Below are positions 21,936-32,866 of a DNA stretch of 64,000 nucleotides, piece by piece. Each line of letters begins with the position of its first letter. The stretch's first letter is position 1. The stretch is taken from NCBI GenBank assembly GCA_905221605.1, contig CAJNDS010000968.1, positions 517,501 to 581,500 on the forward strand, written 5' to 3'. The notes beneath the pieces are model-generated. The model had not been told where the DNA came from. It did no database searches and saw nothing but the letters and a program-made list of their open reading frames with translations. Position numbers and translations under genes: made by a program. This stretch comes from Symbiodinium natans (Eukaryota; Sar; Dinophyceae; Suessiales; Symbiodiniaceae).

Positions 21936-23761
21936 CACCTAGGGCAACCAGACCGCAAGTGTTTAGGGCTTGGGCTTTTGAGTCAGTTTCGAACTAGGTC
22001 TAGCCCCTTGGTTAGTCCCGAAGGATGTGTTCCCTGAAAGCATGCAGATGCTAGCGTTCTTTTCATCCCACATCATGCCAAACCAAGCTGCACGCAAAAG
22101 CAAGACGCCTAAGAGGGTGTAGGGCTTCACACCCTCCAGTCCCTCCCTCCTCGCCTCCAGGTAGAAGGTTGAGCTGCTTCCGATGATCAGCGGGATGAAG
22201 CGGAGAGCTCCCAACTGATGCCTGCTGTTGGGGTTCAGGGGGCTTAGGCAATGCTCATTTTACATGTGGGGGGGGGGGGGGTTTTAAGGGGACAAATGTT
22301 GGACATTCTGAAGCTGCCTCATATCTCATGTTTGTTTTGTTCTCTCTTTTTCTGCATTTCGTTCTGTTTGTCGGTGTGGGGACATGGGCGACTAATATAT
22401 TCTTACCCCTTTGGACGGTGTGAGGTCTAGAGAGTCGACACATGACTCGGCTCGAGCGCCCAGTCAGACGACGTCAGACTGAAAACCCTGAACCCTCAAC
22501 GCTAAACCCAAAACCCCTGAAATCGTCAGGCCCCAGGCCCCCCACATGTTGTGCCCCACGAAAATGGGCAAGAGCGGAACGTAACATGCGAGGAAGATCC
22601 TGTCGCGCACGATTCCCTTCTAAGAAAGATTTCAAGCCCCTAAGCTACACGGAAACTGCACAACATCTCAGAGGGAGTGAGGACTACCAAGTGGGAACGC
22701 ACGCCTCACCGCAGAAGAGATGTGCACGGTGCAGTCCTTGAGCGATGTTTCCTCGGAAAGCAGTGTGCTGCATCGGGTTTCGGGAGCCCTGTTTAGGGTT
22801 TAGGATTTAGGGTTTAGGGGCCTAAACCATGAGCCCTATAATTATATAGGGTGGGACTCCACAAAATGTCAAGCCGCGCAATCTTGAAATCTACAACTTC
22901 TCGCCAGCGCGAAGCCGAAAACAAAAACTTGCACCCGCCCAAGACACCAGCCAAAGCCAAAACTGAACAAGTAAACACATGATTTCGCTGACCTGAAAAA
23001 GCTCAAGTGATGCATCGTTTTTTTCTGCTGCTTAAACCGAACAGGTGCGACCTTTGCAACACTCCATGCGCCAAAAACTCGATATCATTATCCCCTAACA
23101 TTGATAAACAGGTCCCTGCCAAAAAGGCTCTGTCAACCCCTAACCAAGCCCTGGACCCTAAACCACACATCCCCGGCCACTCCATGCCCTTTGCAAAAAC
23201 CCTGAGAAATTGCTTAGGGCTTACCTTCAGAGCCCAGACCCTGCTTTTTTTGGTTGCCTAAGAATCTTTTCAGGGGGTTTTGTAGTAATAATTGCCTACA
23301 GACAAGTAGGTCATGGGTTCTGAAGGTAATTAGGGTTCAAGGTTTTGAGAGAAACCTGTACCTTCCCCGTGTCCACAGGCAAGATACCCTATAGAGCTTG
23401 CTGACTCTACTGCACCGCAGCTTGCGGCCCAGCAGAGTCCATGCTTCCACGCCAACGCAAAGCCGCCCTAGCTATGCCTCCCAAAATGGGCATACTAGTG
23501 GAAGCCACTTAAGCTGAAGATCCGAACTCGTGACATCACATCCGGACAGGAAGGGCGGCTACTGGGACACTCTCGCGCGCGCGCGCGCGCCGCGCCCTCA
23601 ATTTTCTATGCAGCTGCTCTTCATAGCATATGATATGACAAACTCGCAATCAGTGCAGGCACACATGGGAAGTTCGTGCCCCTGGGTCTGCATGGAGGGT
23701 GAGACTGCCGACTTTTCAGCGAGGTCATGGGAACACGGTGTCCATGTGATTGAAACAGAAC

Positions 23762-23886
23762 CTTCCAAAGTAGAAGGCTGCCGTCTGGCCGTCGTTATCT
23801 TCGACATCTTGGCAGGCGCCTGCGTCGATCAGCAAACGCACGGTGGCCACGTGGCCGTTCCTTGGGGTGGCTCTGCGCATCGCATG
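23762..23886 (-). CDS. Downstream exon of the Ubl-ankyrin gene
   Basis: Reads ATPRNGHVATVRLLIDAG then ACQDVEDNDGQTA: GHVATVRLLIDAGA is a clear ankyrin helix pair. The frame continues as AFYFG to a GT donor at 23761. The 5' limit is uncertain (acceptor taaag used here; cgcag 14 bases further in is possible). Joined directly to the main exon, the repeat lacks its first helix, so a small intermediate exon is probably missing. Confidence 0.6.
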
Positions 23887-24130
23887 CTTTACCCTAACAT
23901 TACCTCATGATTCTATATTTTGGGCCCCAAAGTCCCTACATAAGAGGCAATTCGAGGCCCAAGTCTTCCCTATTTAGGTACATGGACCTGTAGGGATAGT
24001 TCTGAGAAGCTCGAAGTATGGGTAGTCCACTCAATGACGGTCTCGTTCTTTTGCATGCCGTGAGAACGTCAACCCGATTTTTTTGGGGAAACCCCTTCCC
24101 GATGTGAGGTTTGAAGCTGCGTGTCCATGA

Positions 24131-24244
24131 CTAGGCTGCCCAGTAACCAAGGCTTAAAAAGGGTGCCCTTTTTTGCTTAAAGGGGTTTATAAGGGAACCT
24201 AAACCCCCCAAAAAAGGGAATAAGGGTACTACTGGGCATCCTAG
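24131..24244. mobile_element. Short inverted-repeat element, family B copy (ankyrin intron)
   Basis: CTAGGCTGCCCAGTAA at one end, TACTGGGCATCCTAG inverted at the other; core AAGGGTGCCCTTTTTTGCTT. The copy at 49179-49291 is nearly identical, suggesting recent activity. Confidence 0.7.
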
Positions 24245-24445
24245 AAGAACAAGTATAGCAGCAAAAGAGTGTCAAAGAGCATCCGGGCCTCTCCGAGGCG
24301 TCGTGAAGAGCAGTTCGGCGCTGCTTGTCGATGGCGTTTATACAGGTTCCTCGGTTCGGACCACTGAAAGCCTTGAGCTTTTGTTCCTAAAATAGGTTCT
24401 CACAAACCCAAATAAGGGGTCACATAAAACATTCCGAAAATCTAC

Positions 24446-25039
24446 CTCGGATCCAGCCTGAAGCAGCGCACGGACAGCGGCGAGATGGCCTTCTGCGGAT
24501 GCGAGGTGCAAGGCTGTGTTCCCAAACTCGTCCGCCAGGCTCACGTCCGCCCCAGCCTCAACCAGCATCCGAAGCACCTTGACGTAGCTAGAGCCGGACG
24601 CATAATGAAGAGCTGTCCGCCCGTTCTGGTCAGTCATGTTTGTATCAGCTCTTCCCTCCAGCAGCACCTGCACCACCTCCACATGCCCGGTCATCGATGC
24701 ACCGTGAAGGGCTGTTTTCCTCTGACCGTCTCCCAGGTTCGGATCCTGAGGCAGTTTCAAGATTTCCTCGACCTCGGCGGCCCGCCCATTCTGTGCGGCG
24801 CCCAGGATCCTCTGCACCTCAGGGCTGCCAGCATATGGCAGCAGCACCAGCTGAAGGTCCATCTGGGATGCCAGCTTTGTGTCATCCTCCAGCACGGTGG
24901 ACTCATGGAGAAGCCTCTGCCGAAACCTTGGTAAGCCACAGAACTTTTGCAGCTGCTTCTTCAGGGAGGCAACGTCGGTCAGCTCCTGTATGGGCATCGA
25001 CACCACCTCCTCCCCTGCTGGCGTCCACACGCGCAGCAT
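24446..25039 (-). CDS. Ubiquitin-like plus ankyrin-repeat protein, main coding exon
   Basis: 198 codons from ATG at 25039 to donor GTAGAT after GSE; reading through the intron would add about 35 non-conserved residues and a stop. Residues 1-73 form a ubiquitin-like domain (MLRVWTPAGEEV, IQELTDVASLKKQL, GLPRFRQRLLHE, LASQMDLQLVLLP). Four ankyrin repeats follow: a degenerate first one around SPEVQRILGAAQNG, then KTALHGASMTGHVEVVQVLL, RTALHYASGSSYVKVLRMLV and NTALHLASAEGHLAAVRALL. Proteins of this layout are abundant in dinoflagellates; their partners are generally unknown, and a protein-interaction role is an inference. The next exon lies at 23.8 kb. This is the longest clear exon in the window, and its codons are GC-rich at third positions, unlike the flanks. 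Confidence 0.88.
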
Positions 25040-25092
25040 CACTCCAAAGGCTCAGCCTCTCATCACGAGGTCACCATCGCGGCCGAGAGGTG
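25040..25092 (-). promoter_or_regulatory. Leader of the Ubl-ankyrin gene with splice acceptor and two tiny upstream ORFs
   Basis: On the coding strand CCCTAAACCCCCAG ends at 25093, the natural place for a cis acceptor or for spliced-leader trans-splicing, which is general in dinoflagellates. The 53-nt leader holds ATG-GTG-ACC-TCG-TGA and an ATG-AGA-GGC-TGA before the main ATG. The spliced leader itself is not encoded here. Confidence 0.45.
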
Positions 25093-26306
25093 CTGGGGGT
25101 TTAGGGTTTAGGGTTTAGGGTTTAGGGTTTAGGGTTCAGAGTTTTGGTTGGGGCGTCTGCAGAGCTTTGCAGGGGAACCCTCAACCCTTGCACCTCAGCA
25201 TCTGCACCCTCTCTCACACGCTACACAGTTTGCTTTCAAGCCAAGGCCCTACACACTCCAAGGCCTCCAAGACTATGTGGGCGACCCCTTTGTCATTATA
25301 GTGCTTAGGGCTCGAGCCACGCCCTCAAGCCGCCTCAAGAAAGCCTATTTCCAGACTCGAAGTCAGGGTACCCTAACTGAAAAAGCTGCAGCATGTACAA
25401 CGTTCAGAAGCGCACCTGGGGGGGGAGGGGGGGTATGACCCAAATCATGGGCCCTTTTCTCACACTCCATTACCGTCCAGGCCAGAAAAACCTTAGGATA
25501 CAAAAGGGGGGCCCATAGCCTGCCTCAAGCCCACTTTGCGCCAAAGCACGGTAAGCCGCCGCGCGCCCTCTACTGCTGTGCCTTGGGGCATATATAGCGC
25601 AGAGCACGGGAAGAGGAGAAGTTGAGAGGCTTGCATTTAGGTTCCAGGTGCGGTATTTGCAGAAGGCTTTCAAAACCCAAGCACCCTGTACGGCTTTCAA
25701 AGGGAACCAAATAGACGCTGGCTGAAGTCAGAGTTCAAGCTGCACACGCCTGCAGCTGCGGGGATGGGGGGGGGATTGGGACATAAACCTGCTCTGCAAA
25801 CCAGATGTCTCAAAATACTGTAAACCCCATAAGTCCGCTTAAGCCCAAGCACCCCATACTGAACCCTGTAAAACCGGTAAGCCCTATGAACCCTGTATTC
25901 GAGAAGGGCCCATCAGCCATTGAATGCCGCCCTAGACTTTGTTTAGTGAGCTTCAGGCGGGGCCTCAAAAAACTCGAAGCTCACTTGTTGCTTGCCGCAC
26001 ATTGCGATTCTAGCATGGGATGCTATGCCCGAACCCTCTTAAACGAAGGGCTCCTTTTTACATGAAAGTGTCTTGGGCGCAGCCCGAAAACAAAACTGAC
26101 GCCTTGGGCTTAACAAGATATGGCTTGGGGACACCAGGATATTTCCTAAACTCCTCAAGATACCCCAAATAGGCTAGAATCCCCTGAAAGGGACCCCCCA
26201 AAAAGGGCACCACCTATTTTCGTAAACCCTCACCTCTCCCCGGGCATGAGAGATGCACAGCCGAGAGGCCGAAGCAACTGAGCTGATGCGTATTCGGTAG
26301 CTCTAC
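25093..26306. other. Stretch without an assignable gene, upstream of the Ubl-ankyrin gene
   Basis: TTTAGGG array at 25098-25137, then mixed unique sequence with several open but unconvincing frames. A fragment with (T/C)CCTGAAAGGGACC near 26170 resembles inverted-repeat remnants at 30230 and 17830. Confidence 0.4.
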
Positions 26307-26332
26307 CGACACGATGCTGCCGAAGTCGATTC
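26307..26332 (-). CDS. Possible micro-exon with DFG-like motif
   Basis: Between acceptor catccag and donor GTAGAG the 26 nt read IDFGSIVS, which could be a kinase DFG segment. It is downstream of the kinase exons at 34-36 kb on the same strand, but 8 kb away and with no catalytic-loop exon found in between. Confidence 0.2.
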
Positions 26333-26364
26333 CTGGATGATGTCAGGGATGTGGGGCTGATCCC

Positions 26365-26425
26365 TAAAACCCTAAACCCTAAACCCTAAACCCTAAACCC
26401 TAAACCCTAAACCCTAAACCCTGCA
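26365..26425. repeat. CCCTAAA array
   Basis: About eight units on the plus strand with the first unit expanded (CCCTAAAACCC). Confidence 0.9.
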
Positions 26426-27213
26426 CAGCCCTCAACCCTGGAGCATATCGGGCCCGCCTTCGGTGAAAAAGTTCGGAGGGTTTCAGGCCTCTTGGTTTTT
26501 TTTGCATGACTTGTACCACCTGCCTAGCTTGGGGAGCTCGGAACCCCAAACCCTAGACCATCTGAATCTCTGGCAGCCCCCCCTCCAAAACCGTTTTTCT
26601 GCTAAAGCAGTAGCATCTACACATATATATATATATACACATATAAAGATATAATATGTATATATGTATACATATGTATCTCACATACATACACATGCCT
26701 CAGCACATGCCATATACACATACAGATGCTCACCCTTCCTTACAGGCATTCGACCAGTGATTATCGACCCTAAGCCCTAAACCCTAAGCCCTAAGCCCTA
26801 AATCCAAAACCCTTCCTTACACGCATTCTACAGTGACTACCGGCCCTGGAGGTCCTATCTGCAGCGCCAGCGGAGGCGACTGGCTCGTCGCCCACCTAGT
26901 GGGTTTAGGGTTTAGGGTTTAGGGTTTAGGGTTTGGGTTTAAGGTTAGGGGCTTTGGCGTTGGGGTTTGAGGGTTTAGTGTCTAGGGCATATTGGTGGCT
27001 GTTTGAATTAGGGTCCTTTTTAGGTCCCCTATGTGGTGCTGCATGCTTATGGTAAGGACGCCCAAAGGAATCCTAATTTAGAGAACTACTTGTACAGGGG
27101 TTTGCGGCGTAGGTTTGCCTTCGATAGGTGGGTCGATGGACAGGGCAGAGGACCTTTCATGCAAGCACCTTTTCCATCAAGCGTGGCCCCTAAACCCTAA
27201 ACCCTAAACCCTA

Positions 27214-27250
27214 AACCCTGAACCCTGAACCCTGAACCCTGAACCCTGAA
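27214..27250. repeat. Homogeneous CCCTGAA variant block inside a CCCTAAA array
   Basis: Five CCCTGAA units in a row between ordinary CCCTAAA units (27188-27270). Confidence 0.85.
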
Positions 27251-27366
27251 CCCTAAACCCTAAACCCTAGGCTTCATTCGTCTGCTACTCTAAGCCCGAA
27301 CCCCTGCACCGATCCTGTGACCGTCTGCCCCCAAGCCGAAACCCGGAGCTCCACGGGAAGCCTTCT

Positions 27367-27516
27367 CTACTAATTGCTTAAGAACCCCGCAAAAAAATAA
27401 GATTCTTTCTTATTCGGGGGAATATAGGGACTACTATCTTTTATTCTTTTTGGGGTTTGCTTAAGGGGGAATATAGCTATCATTTATTCTTTTTGGGGTC
27501 CTTAAGCAAATGGTAG
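27367..27516. mobile_element. Short inverted-repeat element, family C copy 2
   Basis: CTACTAATTGCTTAAGAACC and GGTCCTTAAGCAAATGGTAG at the ends; the right arm (TTTATTCTTTTTGGGG) is internally duplicated. Confidence 0.65.
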
Positions 27517-27834
27517 CTATTGAGGAGGCCATGCGAATCGAAGGCAGGAGAGGTTCATGGAGGTTCAGGGCTTCTAGTGGCCTAGGGAGTCGAGACCCTA
27601 CGTGCAAAGGAGTTTAGGGTTTAGGGTTTTGGGTTTAACCCTAAACCGCCACAATATTGTGCAGAGCCTGCACAGCAGCTGACCCATGCCTCGGATTGTC
27701 GTGGGCTTTTTCCCATGCTAGGCACGCAGCAAAGGCTTGCAAAGCCTAGGCTTCTTCGGGTGTAAAGGTTTAGGGCTAGGGTTCTCGGCCAGCAAGCTAG
27801 AATGGGATTTTGGGTAGTTCAAGCCGAACTATTA

Positions 27835-27936
27835 TAGGGTTTTATAGGGCTTTATGGGGTTTTATAGGGTTTATGGGGTCTATAGGGTTTATCGGGTTTA
27901 TGGGGTTTATAGGGTTTATAGGGCTTATAGGGTTTA
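27835..27936. repeat. TTTATAGGG / TTTATGGGG variant tract
   Basis: About 11 nonamer-like units of a telomere-related sequence with an added TA or TG. The mirror variant CCCTATAAA forms a block at 37560-37650. Confidence 0.8.
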
Positions 27937-27958
27937 GCCGACATCTCTTAAAAAAAGC

Positions 27959-28007
27959 CTGGCCCAAATGGCGCGTCAGCGCATCCTCGGGGGTCATCTC
28001 GCTGTCG
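27959..28007 (-). CDS. Exon of unassigned protein
   Basis: After acceptor cgtcccagcag: DSEMTPEDALTRHLGQ, then a GC donor (GCTTTT); 49 nt. Third positions are GC-rich as in the ankyrin exon. No domain recognised. It lies between the kinase exons and the Ubl-ankyrin gene on the same strand. Confidence 0.4.
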
Positions 28008-28171
28008 CTGCTGGGACGCGGGCCTCCCGATGCCCAACATCTTCAAGGGGGAGTTGATCCCGCCCTCCCCCTAATATTCAACCACGCCTAAACCCTAATA
28101 TGAAATGAACACCCCCCCCCCCCCCTATATACCATGACATAACTATTGGGGGGGGGGGGGAGTTAACGAAG

Positions 28172-28313
28172 GAATCCTGATTCGGAACCCCAAGCAGGGA
28201 AGCCGAACAACATCGTAGGACTTTATAAAGTGGATGTAAGGATTTTGGGAGGTAGATTCCGAGCCTTCATCCTACGAAATTCTAGGGGTTCCCTGTTTGG
28301 GGTTTCCCATTCA
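28172..28313. mobile_element. Hairpin-like inverted-repeat element
   Basis: GGAACCCCAAGCAGGGAA pairs with TTCCCTGTTTGGGGTTTCCC, and an inner arm ATCGTAGGACTTT pairs with CATCCTACGAAATT. About 140 bp, only copy seen. Confidence 0.5.
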
Positions 28314-28515
28314 AGTCCCCCTAAACCCTAAACCTAAACCCTAATCCCTAAACCCGAAACCCAAAAACCTAAAGTTAACTGTAGTTGAGGGGAGGTAGGG
28401 AGCTTCGGGCTGAGGGTCTCTAGGGCTGCTTTCTAGAGGGACTCTGGAGATTCGGGGGGCCCAGGGAACTTAAGGTGGACTTTTTTGGGGTTGAGGAAGC
28501 TTAGGGTTCAATGGA

Positions 28516-28672
28516 TGGGTTAGGGTTTAGGGTTTAGGGTTTAGGGTTTAGGGTTTAGGGTTTAGGGTTTAGGGTTTAGGGTTTAGGGTTTAGGGTTTAG
28601 GGTTTAGGGTTTAGGGTTTAGGGTTTGGGGTTTGGGGTTTAGGGTTTAGGGTTTAGGGTTTAGGGTTTAGGG
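28516..28672. repeat. Second largest TTTAGGG array (about 22 units)
   Basis: Plus-strand heptamers with two TTTGGGG units together near the right end. The opposite-orientation array at 28795-28847 follows within 130 bp, so the pair could fold as a large inverted repeat. Confidence 0.93.
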
Positions 28673-28925
28673 AACCCTGACCACCCTAAACCTTTTTTTG
28701 GAGCCGGGGCCGCTGTGCACGTTGTCCTGACCCCTCAGCTGCTGCAGTGATTGCAAACACGGTTTACGGTTTAGGGTTTAGGGTTGTCCTAAACCCTAAA
28801 CCCTAAACCCTAAACCCTAAACCCTAAACCCTAAACCCTAAACCCTCCCAAGCCCGAACCCCAGCAAGGTGGGTTCTGGCCTATGAGGAGCCCGTAGGTG
28901 GCACTGGACTCCAGGATCTCAGCCT

Positions 28926-29125
28926 CGAAGAAGATCAGGCAAGTCCTTTGAGGCGCTTTTATTTTCTTGTATATGAGTATGTGTTGCGTATTTATTGTGT
29001 ATTTTGAGGTGCTTGGAAGGCTTTTTTGCGTAAAAAAAACACCCCATTGAGGGTTTTCTCTTAAACGTTAAAGAATCCCTACATGCGAAGAAGATCAGGC
29101 AAGTCCTGGGAGGCGATTGGGAGGC
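28926..29125. repeat. Two copies of a 35-bp segment, 157 bp apart
   Basis: CGAAGAAGATCAGGCAAGTC (28926 and 29083) is followed in both copies by CCT..GAGGCG and a TTTTCTT-rich stretch. The left copy abuts an open minus frame (AEILESSATYGLLIG) that might be an exon. Confidence 0.5.
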
Positions 29126-29159
29126 TTTGTTTTCTTATGTGTCTTAGTATGAATTGCGC

Positions 29160-29545
29160 ATGTTGCTTCTTTTTCTGCTTTTTTGAATGTTTTTCATTAT
29201 TGATACTATCGTTTATTTGTATTATTATGCTTATTGTTATTATTGTTACTATTCTTATTGCTACAGTTACTAATGTAACCATTATTGCTACTATCATCAT
29301 GGTTACCATTATTATTCACATTAATACTATTATATATTTATATTATAATTATTAGGCTTCTTCTTATTGATATTATTATTATCATGATTATTACAATTAT
29401 TGTTATTATTATTAGTATTACTATTATGTATATATATATATATTTATTTATTTATTTAGATTTATTTATTTATTGTTTGTTTTTTCAATATTATATATAT
29501 ATATTTATATTTATTTATTTATATTTATTTATTTGCTGTTTTTGC
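29160..29545. repeat. AT-rich ATT/TTATTA microsatellite-like tract
   Basis: Imperfect ATT, TTATT and TATATA units over nearly 400 bp. Long hydrophobic I/Y/L translations here are artefacts of composition. Confidence 0.85.
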
Positions 29546-29939
29546 TGCTGGGGGAGGGGTTGTGGTTTAGGGTTTCGCGTGAAGCCTGCTGCAGAGAAGG
29601 GTTTAGGGTTTAGAATTAAGGGTTGGCCGCCCACGTAACTCTATGGGTACCCGAAGATGGGGCTCAAGGACTTAAAGAGTTCCAAGGGCAGGGTTTCAGC
29701 CTCCCTTGTTGCACAGTCCCTAAAACCTAGCCTACACCCTGTCTCTTCCCATGTCTTTCACAACGAAGGCTCTGCTACCTGAAGCAAACATCCTGCCAAA
29801 CAAGCCGACACAACACCTACCACTTCGGCTTTAGAAGCTGAACCCTTTTCATTGCCCTTTTCACGTGACTTGGGCCAACGGAGCCCTTTCTGACTGTCAG
29901 GGCTCCAGGCATCACCGCAGAAGCGCTGCGGCCCCACAC

Positions 29940-30050
29940 CCCCTAAACCCTAAACCCTAAACCCTAAACCCTAAACCCTAAACCCTAAACCCTAAACCCT
30001 AAACCCTAGACCCTAGACCCTAAACCCTGAACAAACCCTAAACCCTAAGC
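29940..30050. repeat. CCCTAAA array with CCCTAGA units
   Basis: About 12 units, with two CCCTAGA variants side by side. Confidence 0.9.
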
Positions 30051-30370
30051 AGTGACACTTCTGCAGCTCGGTGGCCCCATATGTGAATGGAACTTCTCGA
30101 TTTGCTCAACTCGAATACCTGTTGGGATGGTGGGGATTTAGGCATTTCCCAAAATAGGAACCCTAAACCCTAAACCCTAAACCCTAAACCCTAACCCCCT
30201 TCTATAACCCAAATAGAATCGAATCCCCTGAAGAGGGCCGATGGGCCTTTCGCAAACCAAGGGTGGGGCGATCCAAACCCCCTCAAGCCAACCTCAAGAA
30301 CCCACAGGGTTTAGGGTTTAGGGTTTAGGGTTTAGGGTTTAGGGTTTGGGGTTCAGGGTTTAGGCACAAC

Positions 30371-30504
30371 CTACTAGTTGCTTAAGAACCCACCAAGAAA
30401 CTACTTGCTTAAGAACCCAGCAAAAAAAATATTCTTCCTTTTCAGGGTTGTTTTTGGGGCTATTATCGTTTATTATTCTTTTGGGGTTTTTAAGCAGAGA
30501 GTAG
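30371..30504. mobile_element. Short inverted-repeat element, family C copy 3 with doubled left end
   Basis: The left terminus CTAC-AGTTGCTTAAGAACC occurs twice (30371 and 30402); the right end is TTTAAGCAGAGAGTAG. This suggests either a nested insertion or a local duplication of the terminus. Confidence 0.6.
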
Positions 30505-31571
30505 CAACCTACTGTTGTGTACCTTATTGCAAACAAGGACCTCTTCATGGGATTCTTAGGTAGGAAAAGAAGGAGTAAGATGCCTAGACCCTCTCAACAC
30601 GGGAATCCTAAGGCCACAAAATCGCCCTAAGTAGGGGCATGAAGGTGTTTGGTAACGCCAAGCCCCAACAACGCAGGCTTGGGACTACTCGCCAAGGCAA
30701 CGCTCTTCCAACCCAGGCTGAAGGGGCACAGAAAGGAGACGTTTAGGGTTTTAGGGTTTCGGGCCCCTTTCGCTACTGGCCCTAAACCCGAAATGCATTC
30801 TTGAAGCAGGGGGATGGTCAGAGCAACGAAGCCCGGCCCGTGAACCCTAAACTTGCTCAACCCTGATTCTTGCTTTGCTTCTGAACCCCCAAGAGCCAGA
30901 AAAGTGCATCAGAAGCAAAGCCGGGCTAGAGCCAACGATTTGCAAGGCTTGCAAAACAATAGCCTGCAAATAAAGGCTTTGGTTTGGTACTGTAGAGGAG
31001 TGTAGCGCGGCCACTCGGACGCCGAGGAGCCTTGAGGAGGTCTTGGGGGCAGGACTTTGGGACTTTCTCTCTGTCTTGTGTTTCTTCATTGTTCCCGGGG
31101 TGCCAAGGCAGGCTTCTGGTTTAGATCGGCCCGATAGACAAAAACAACACACCATCGGAGGAGCTGCATCCAAGCAACTCGACGAACAGGAGAGGTTCCA
31201 TGCCAGGCAGGCAACAGCGTCCAGCATGGAGCCATGTTGGCGCTCCTGTCAGCCACTACTTGGGTGTCGGGTGCTGAAAAGCCAAGCCGTTACTCGATGT
31301 AGGTGTGTCGAGACCTTGTAGAAGCCGGAACACTTCAAACCAGGAACATGGGGCCCTTCATTTCAGATCGGAGTAGCGCAGCTATGGCCAAGATGCCAGA
31401 CCCACAGCACCTCTACACAAGCCCGAAACCCGAAACTCTAAACCCTAAACCCTAAAACTAAAACTCAACACCCTCAACCCTAGGCCCTAAACCCTAGCTT
31501 CACGCTGAACCCCTCCCCTCAAAACGCTTCGGAAGTTCAAGGGCTTAGGGCTCAGCGAAGCCCGAACTACC

Positions 31572-31652
31572 CCTTCTGTAGAGCACTGCGAGCTGGCTGG
31601 AGTTCCTTGAGCTGAGAACCAGAGTACTCGACCACCTTGCGTGGATGATCGT
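31572..31652 (-). CDS. Exon-like segment, frame unresolved
   Basis: On the coding strand CCCTAAACCCTAAAGCCCCAG runs into this segment, as for verified exons of the propeller gene. All three frames are open; the most protein-like is DHPRKVVEYSGSQLKELQ. No domain recognised. Confidence 0.35.
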
Positions 31653-31803
31653 CTGGGGCTTTAGGGTTTAGGGCCCTAACCTCAAAAAGATCCACAAGCT
31701 GAGGGTTGGGGGAGCGAGGGCAGCATGAGGGTCGTGGTATACCTATAAAGCTATAAAGGCAAGGGCTGAAATCACCGGAGAAGAAAAGTCGACCAACAAA
31801 ATC

Positions 31804-31851
31804 GCACACACACACACACAAAAAAAAAAAAAACACACACACACACATCGA
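31804..31851. repeat. CA / A microsatellite
   Basis: CA repeat, then A(13), then CA repeat. Confidence 0.9.
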
Positions 31852-32035
31852 ACTGCGCTCAAGCTTCACGGTCTCAAGCCCGCAGGGAACCCCTAAACCC
31901 CAAACCTTCAGGGGCCCAAGCGCCAATCATAGCCCCGATCTCAAACCCCCAAATGTTTGCACCCTTCGTCCCCTAAACCCTCAACCAAAATAGGTGGGGG
32001 GGGGGGGCCTTGAAGCCCAGGCAACCTGGCTCTCT

Positions 32036-32108
32036 CTCTTCTTCTTCTTCTGCTTCTTCTTCTTCTTGTTCTTCTTCTTCTTCTTCTTCTTCTTCTTCTT
32101 CTTCTTCT
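32036..32108. repeat. CTT trinucleotide repeat
   Basis: About 23 CTT units with G and T interruptions. Serine- or phenylalanine-rich translations are artefacts. Confidence 0.9.
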
Positions 32109-32300
32109 CAGCACTTAGGAGCCCCCCCCGGAGGAGGAACCCGGCCGCGACGGCCAAGTGGGTCTGTGTCCAGCTGGCTTTGGGACCCCGTTGGTTTCAA
32201 CAGAGCCCTTCAAAGAAGACATCGGTACCCCTGTCTTAGCGGCACCTCGTAGAGTGGTCGATTTCACCACTTTGCTCACTATCTGTTGTTAGGCCTTCGG

Positions 32301-32305
<5 letters not shown>

Positions 32306-32334
<29 letters not shown>
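32306..32334. repeat. CT microsatellite
   Basis: About 14 CT units, followed by CCTTCCTTCC. Confidence 0.9.
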
Positions 32335-32338
<4 letters not shown>

Positions 32339-32778
32339 TTCCTTCCGCTGCACGTAACCCTTGAAGGGGTCGCCCAGATGGGCGTGCTCCACTGGTTCAG
32401 TTGGTGAAAGTGTTCAGGCCGCAGGTTGGGGTTTCTCTCTCTCGCTCTCTATCTCGCTTGGCAGGATGCTTGTGGAGGGGGCTCTAGGGGAGACCTCCGC
32501 CTCCCAACAAGGGCCTGGGGCCTAAACATCGGGTTTTGCTGCTCTTCTCGGGGTTTCTCTATTATACTCCCCTTAGAACCTTAATGAAAATTATATTTTT
32601 AATATCCTCTTGGATTTTATATAAGCAAAAATCGAGAATAATTTTCAGGGGGATATAGTTAAGGGTTTTCAGCCAGTTTGGGCCAAGTCGCATCAGGAAT
32701 CTCCTCCCTAGCGCAGATTTCGCACGTTGGAGCCCTTGGTGCGCAGGAATGTTTCGGGGACCCTCCGGTTGAGCCCGC

Positions 32779-32866
32779 TAGGGTTTAGGGTTTAGGGTTT
32801 AGGGTTTAGGGTTTAGGGTTTAGGGTTTAGGTTTTAGGGTTTAGGGTTTAGGGTCTAGGGTTTACA
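32779..32866. repeat. TTTAGGG array
   Basis: About 12 plus-strand units with one TTTTAGGG. Just left of it (32699-32760, minus strand) is a possible terminal exon reading VPETFLRTKGSNVRNLR and stop. Confidence 0.85.

Noticed and set aside
26307-26332. A confident kinase DFG exon
   Set aside because: Eight residues only, far from the other kinase exons; listed at low confidence and not used as evidence.
29079-29638. Hydrophobic multi-pass proteins rich in I, Y and L
   Set aside because: Pure consequence of ATT/TATA low-complexity DNA, open on both strands.
31994-32252. Serine-rich or phenylalanine-rich proteins
   Set aside because: Frames of the CTT microsatellite.
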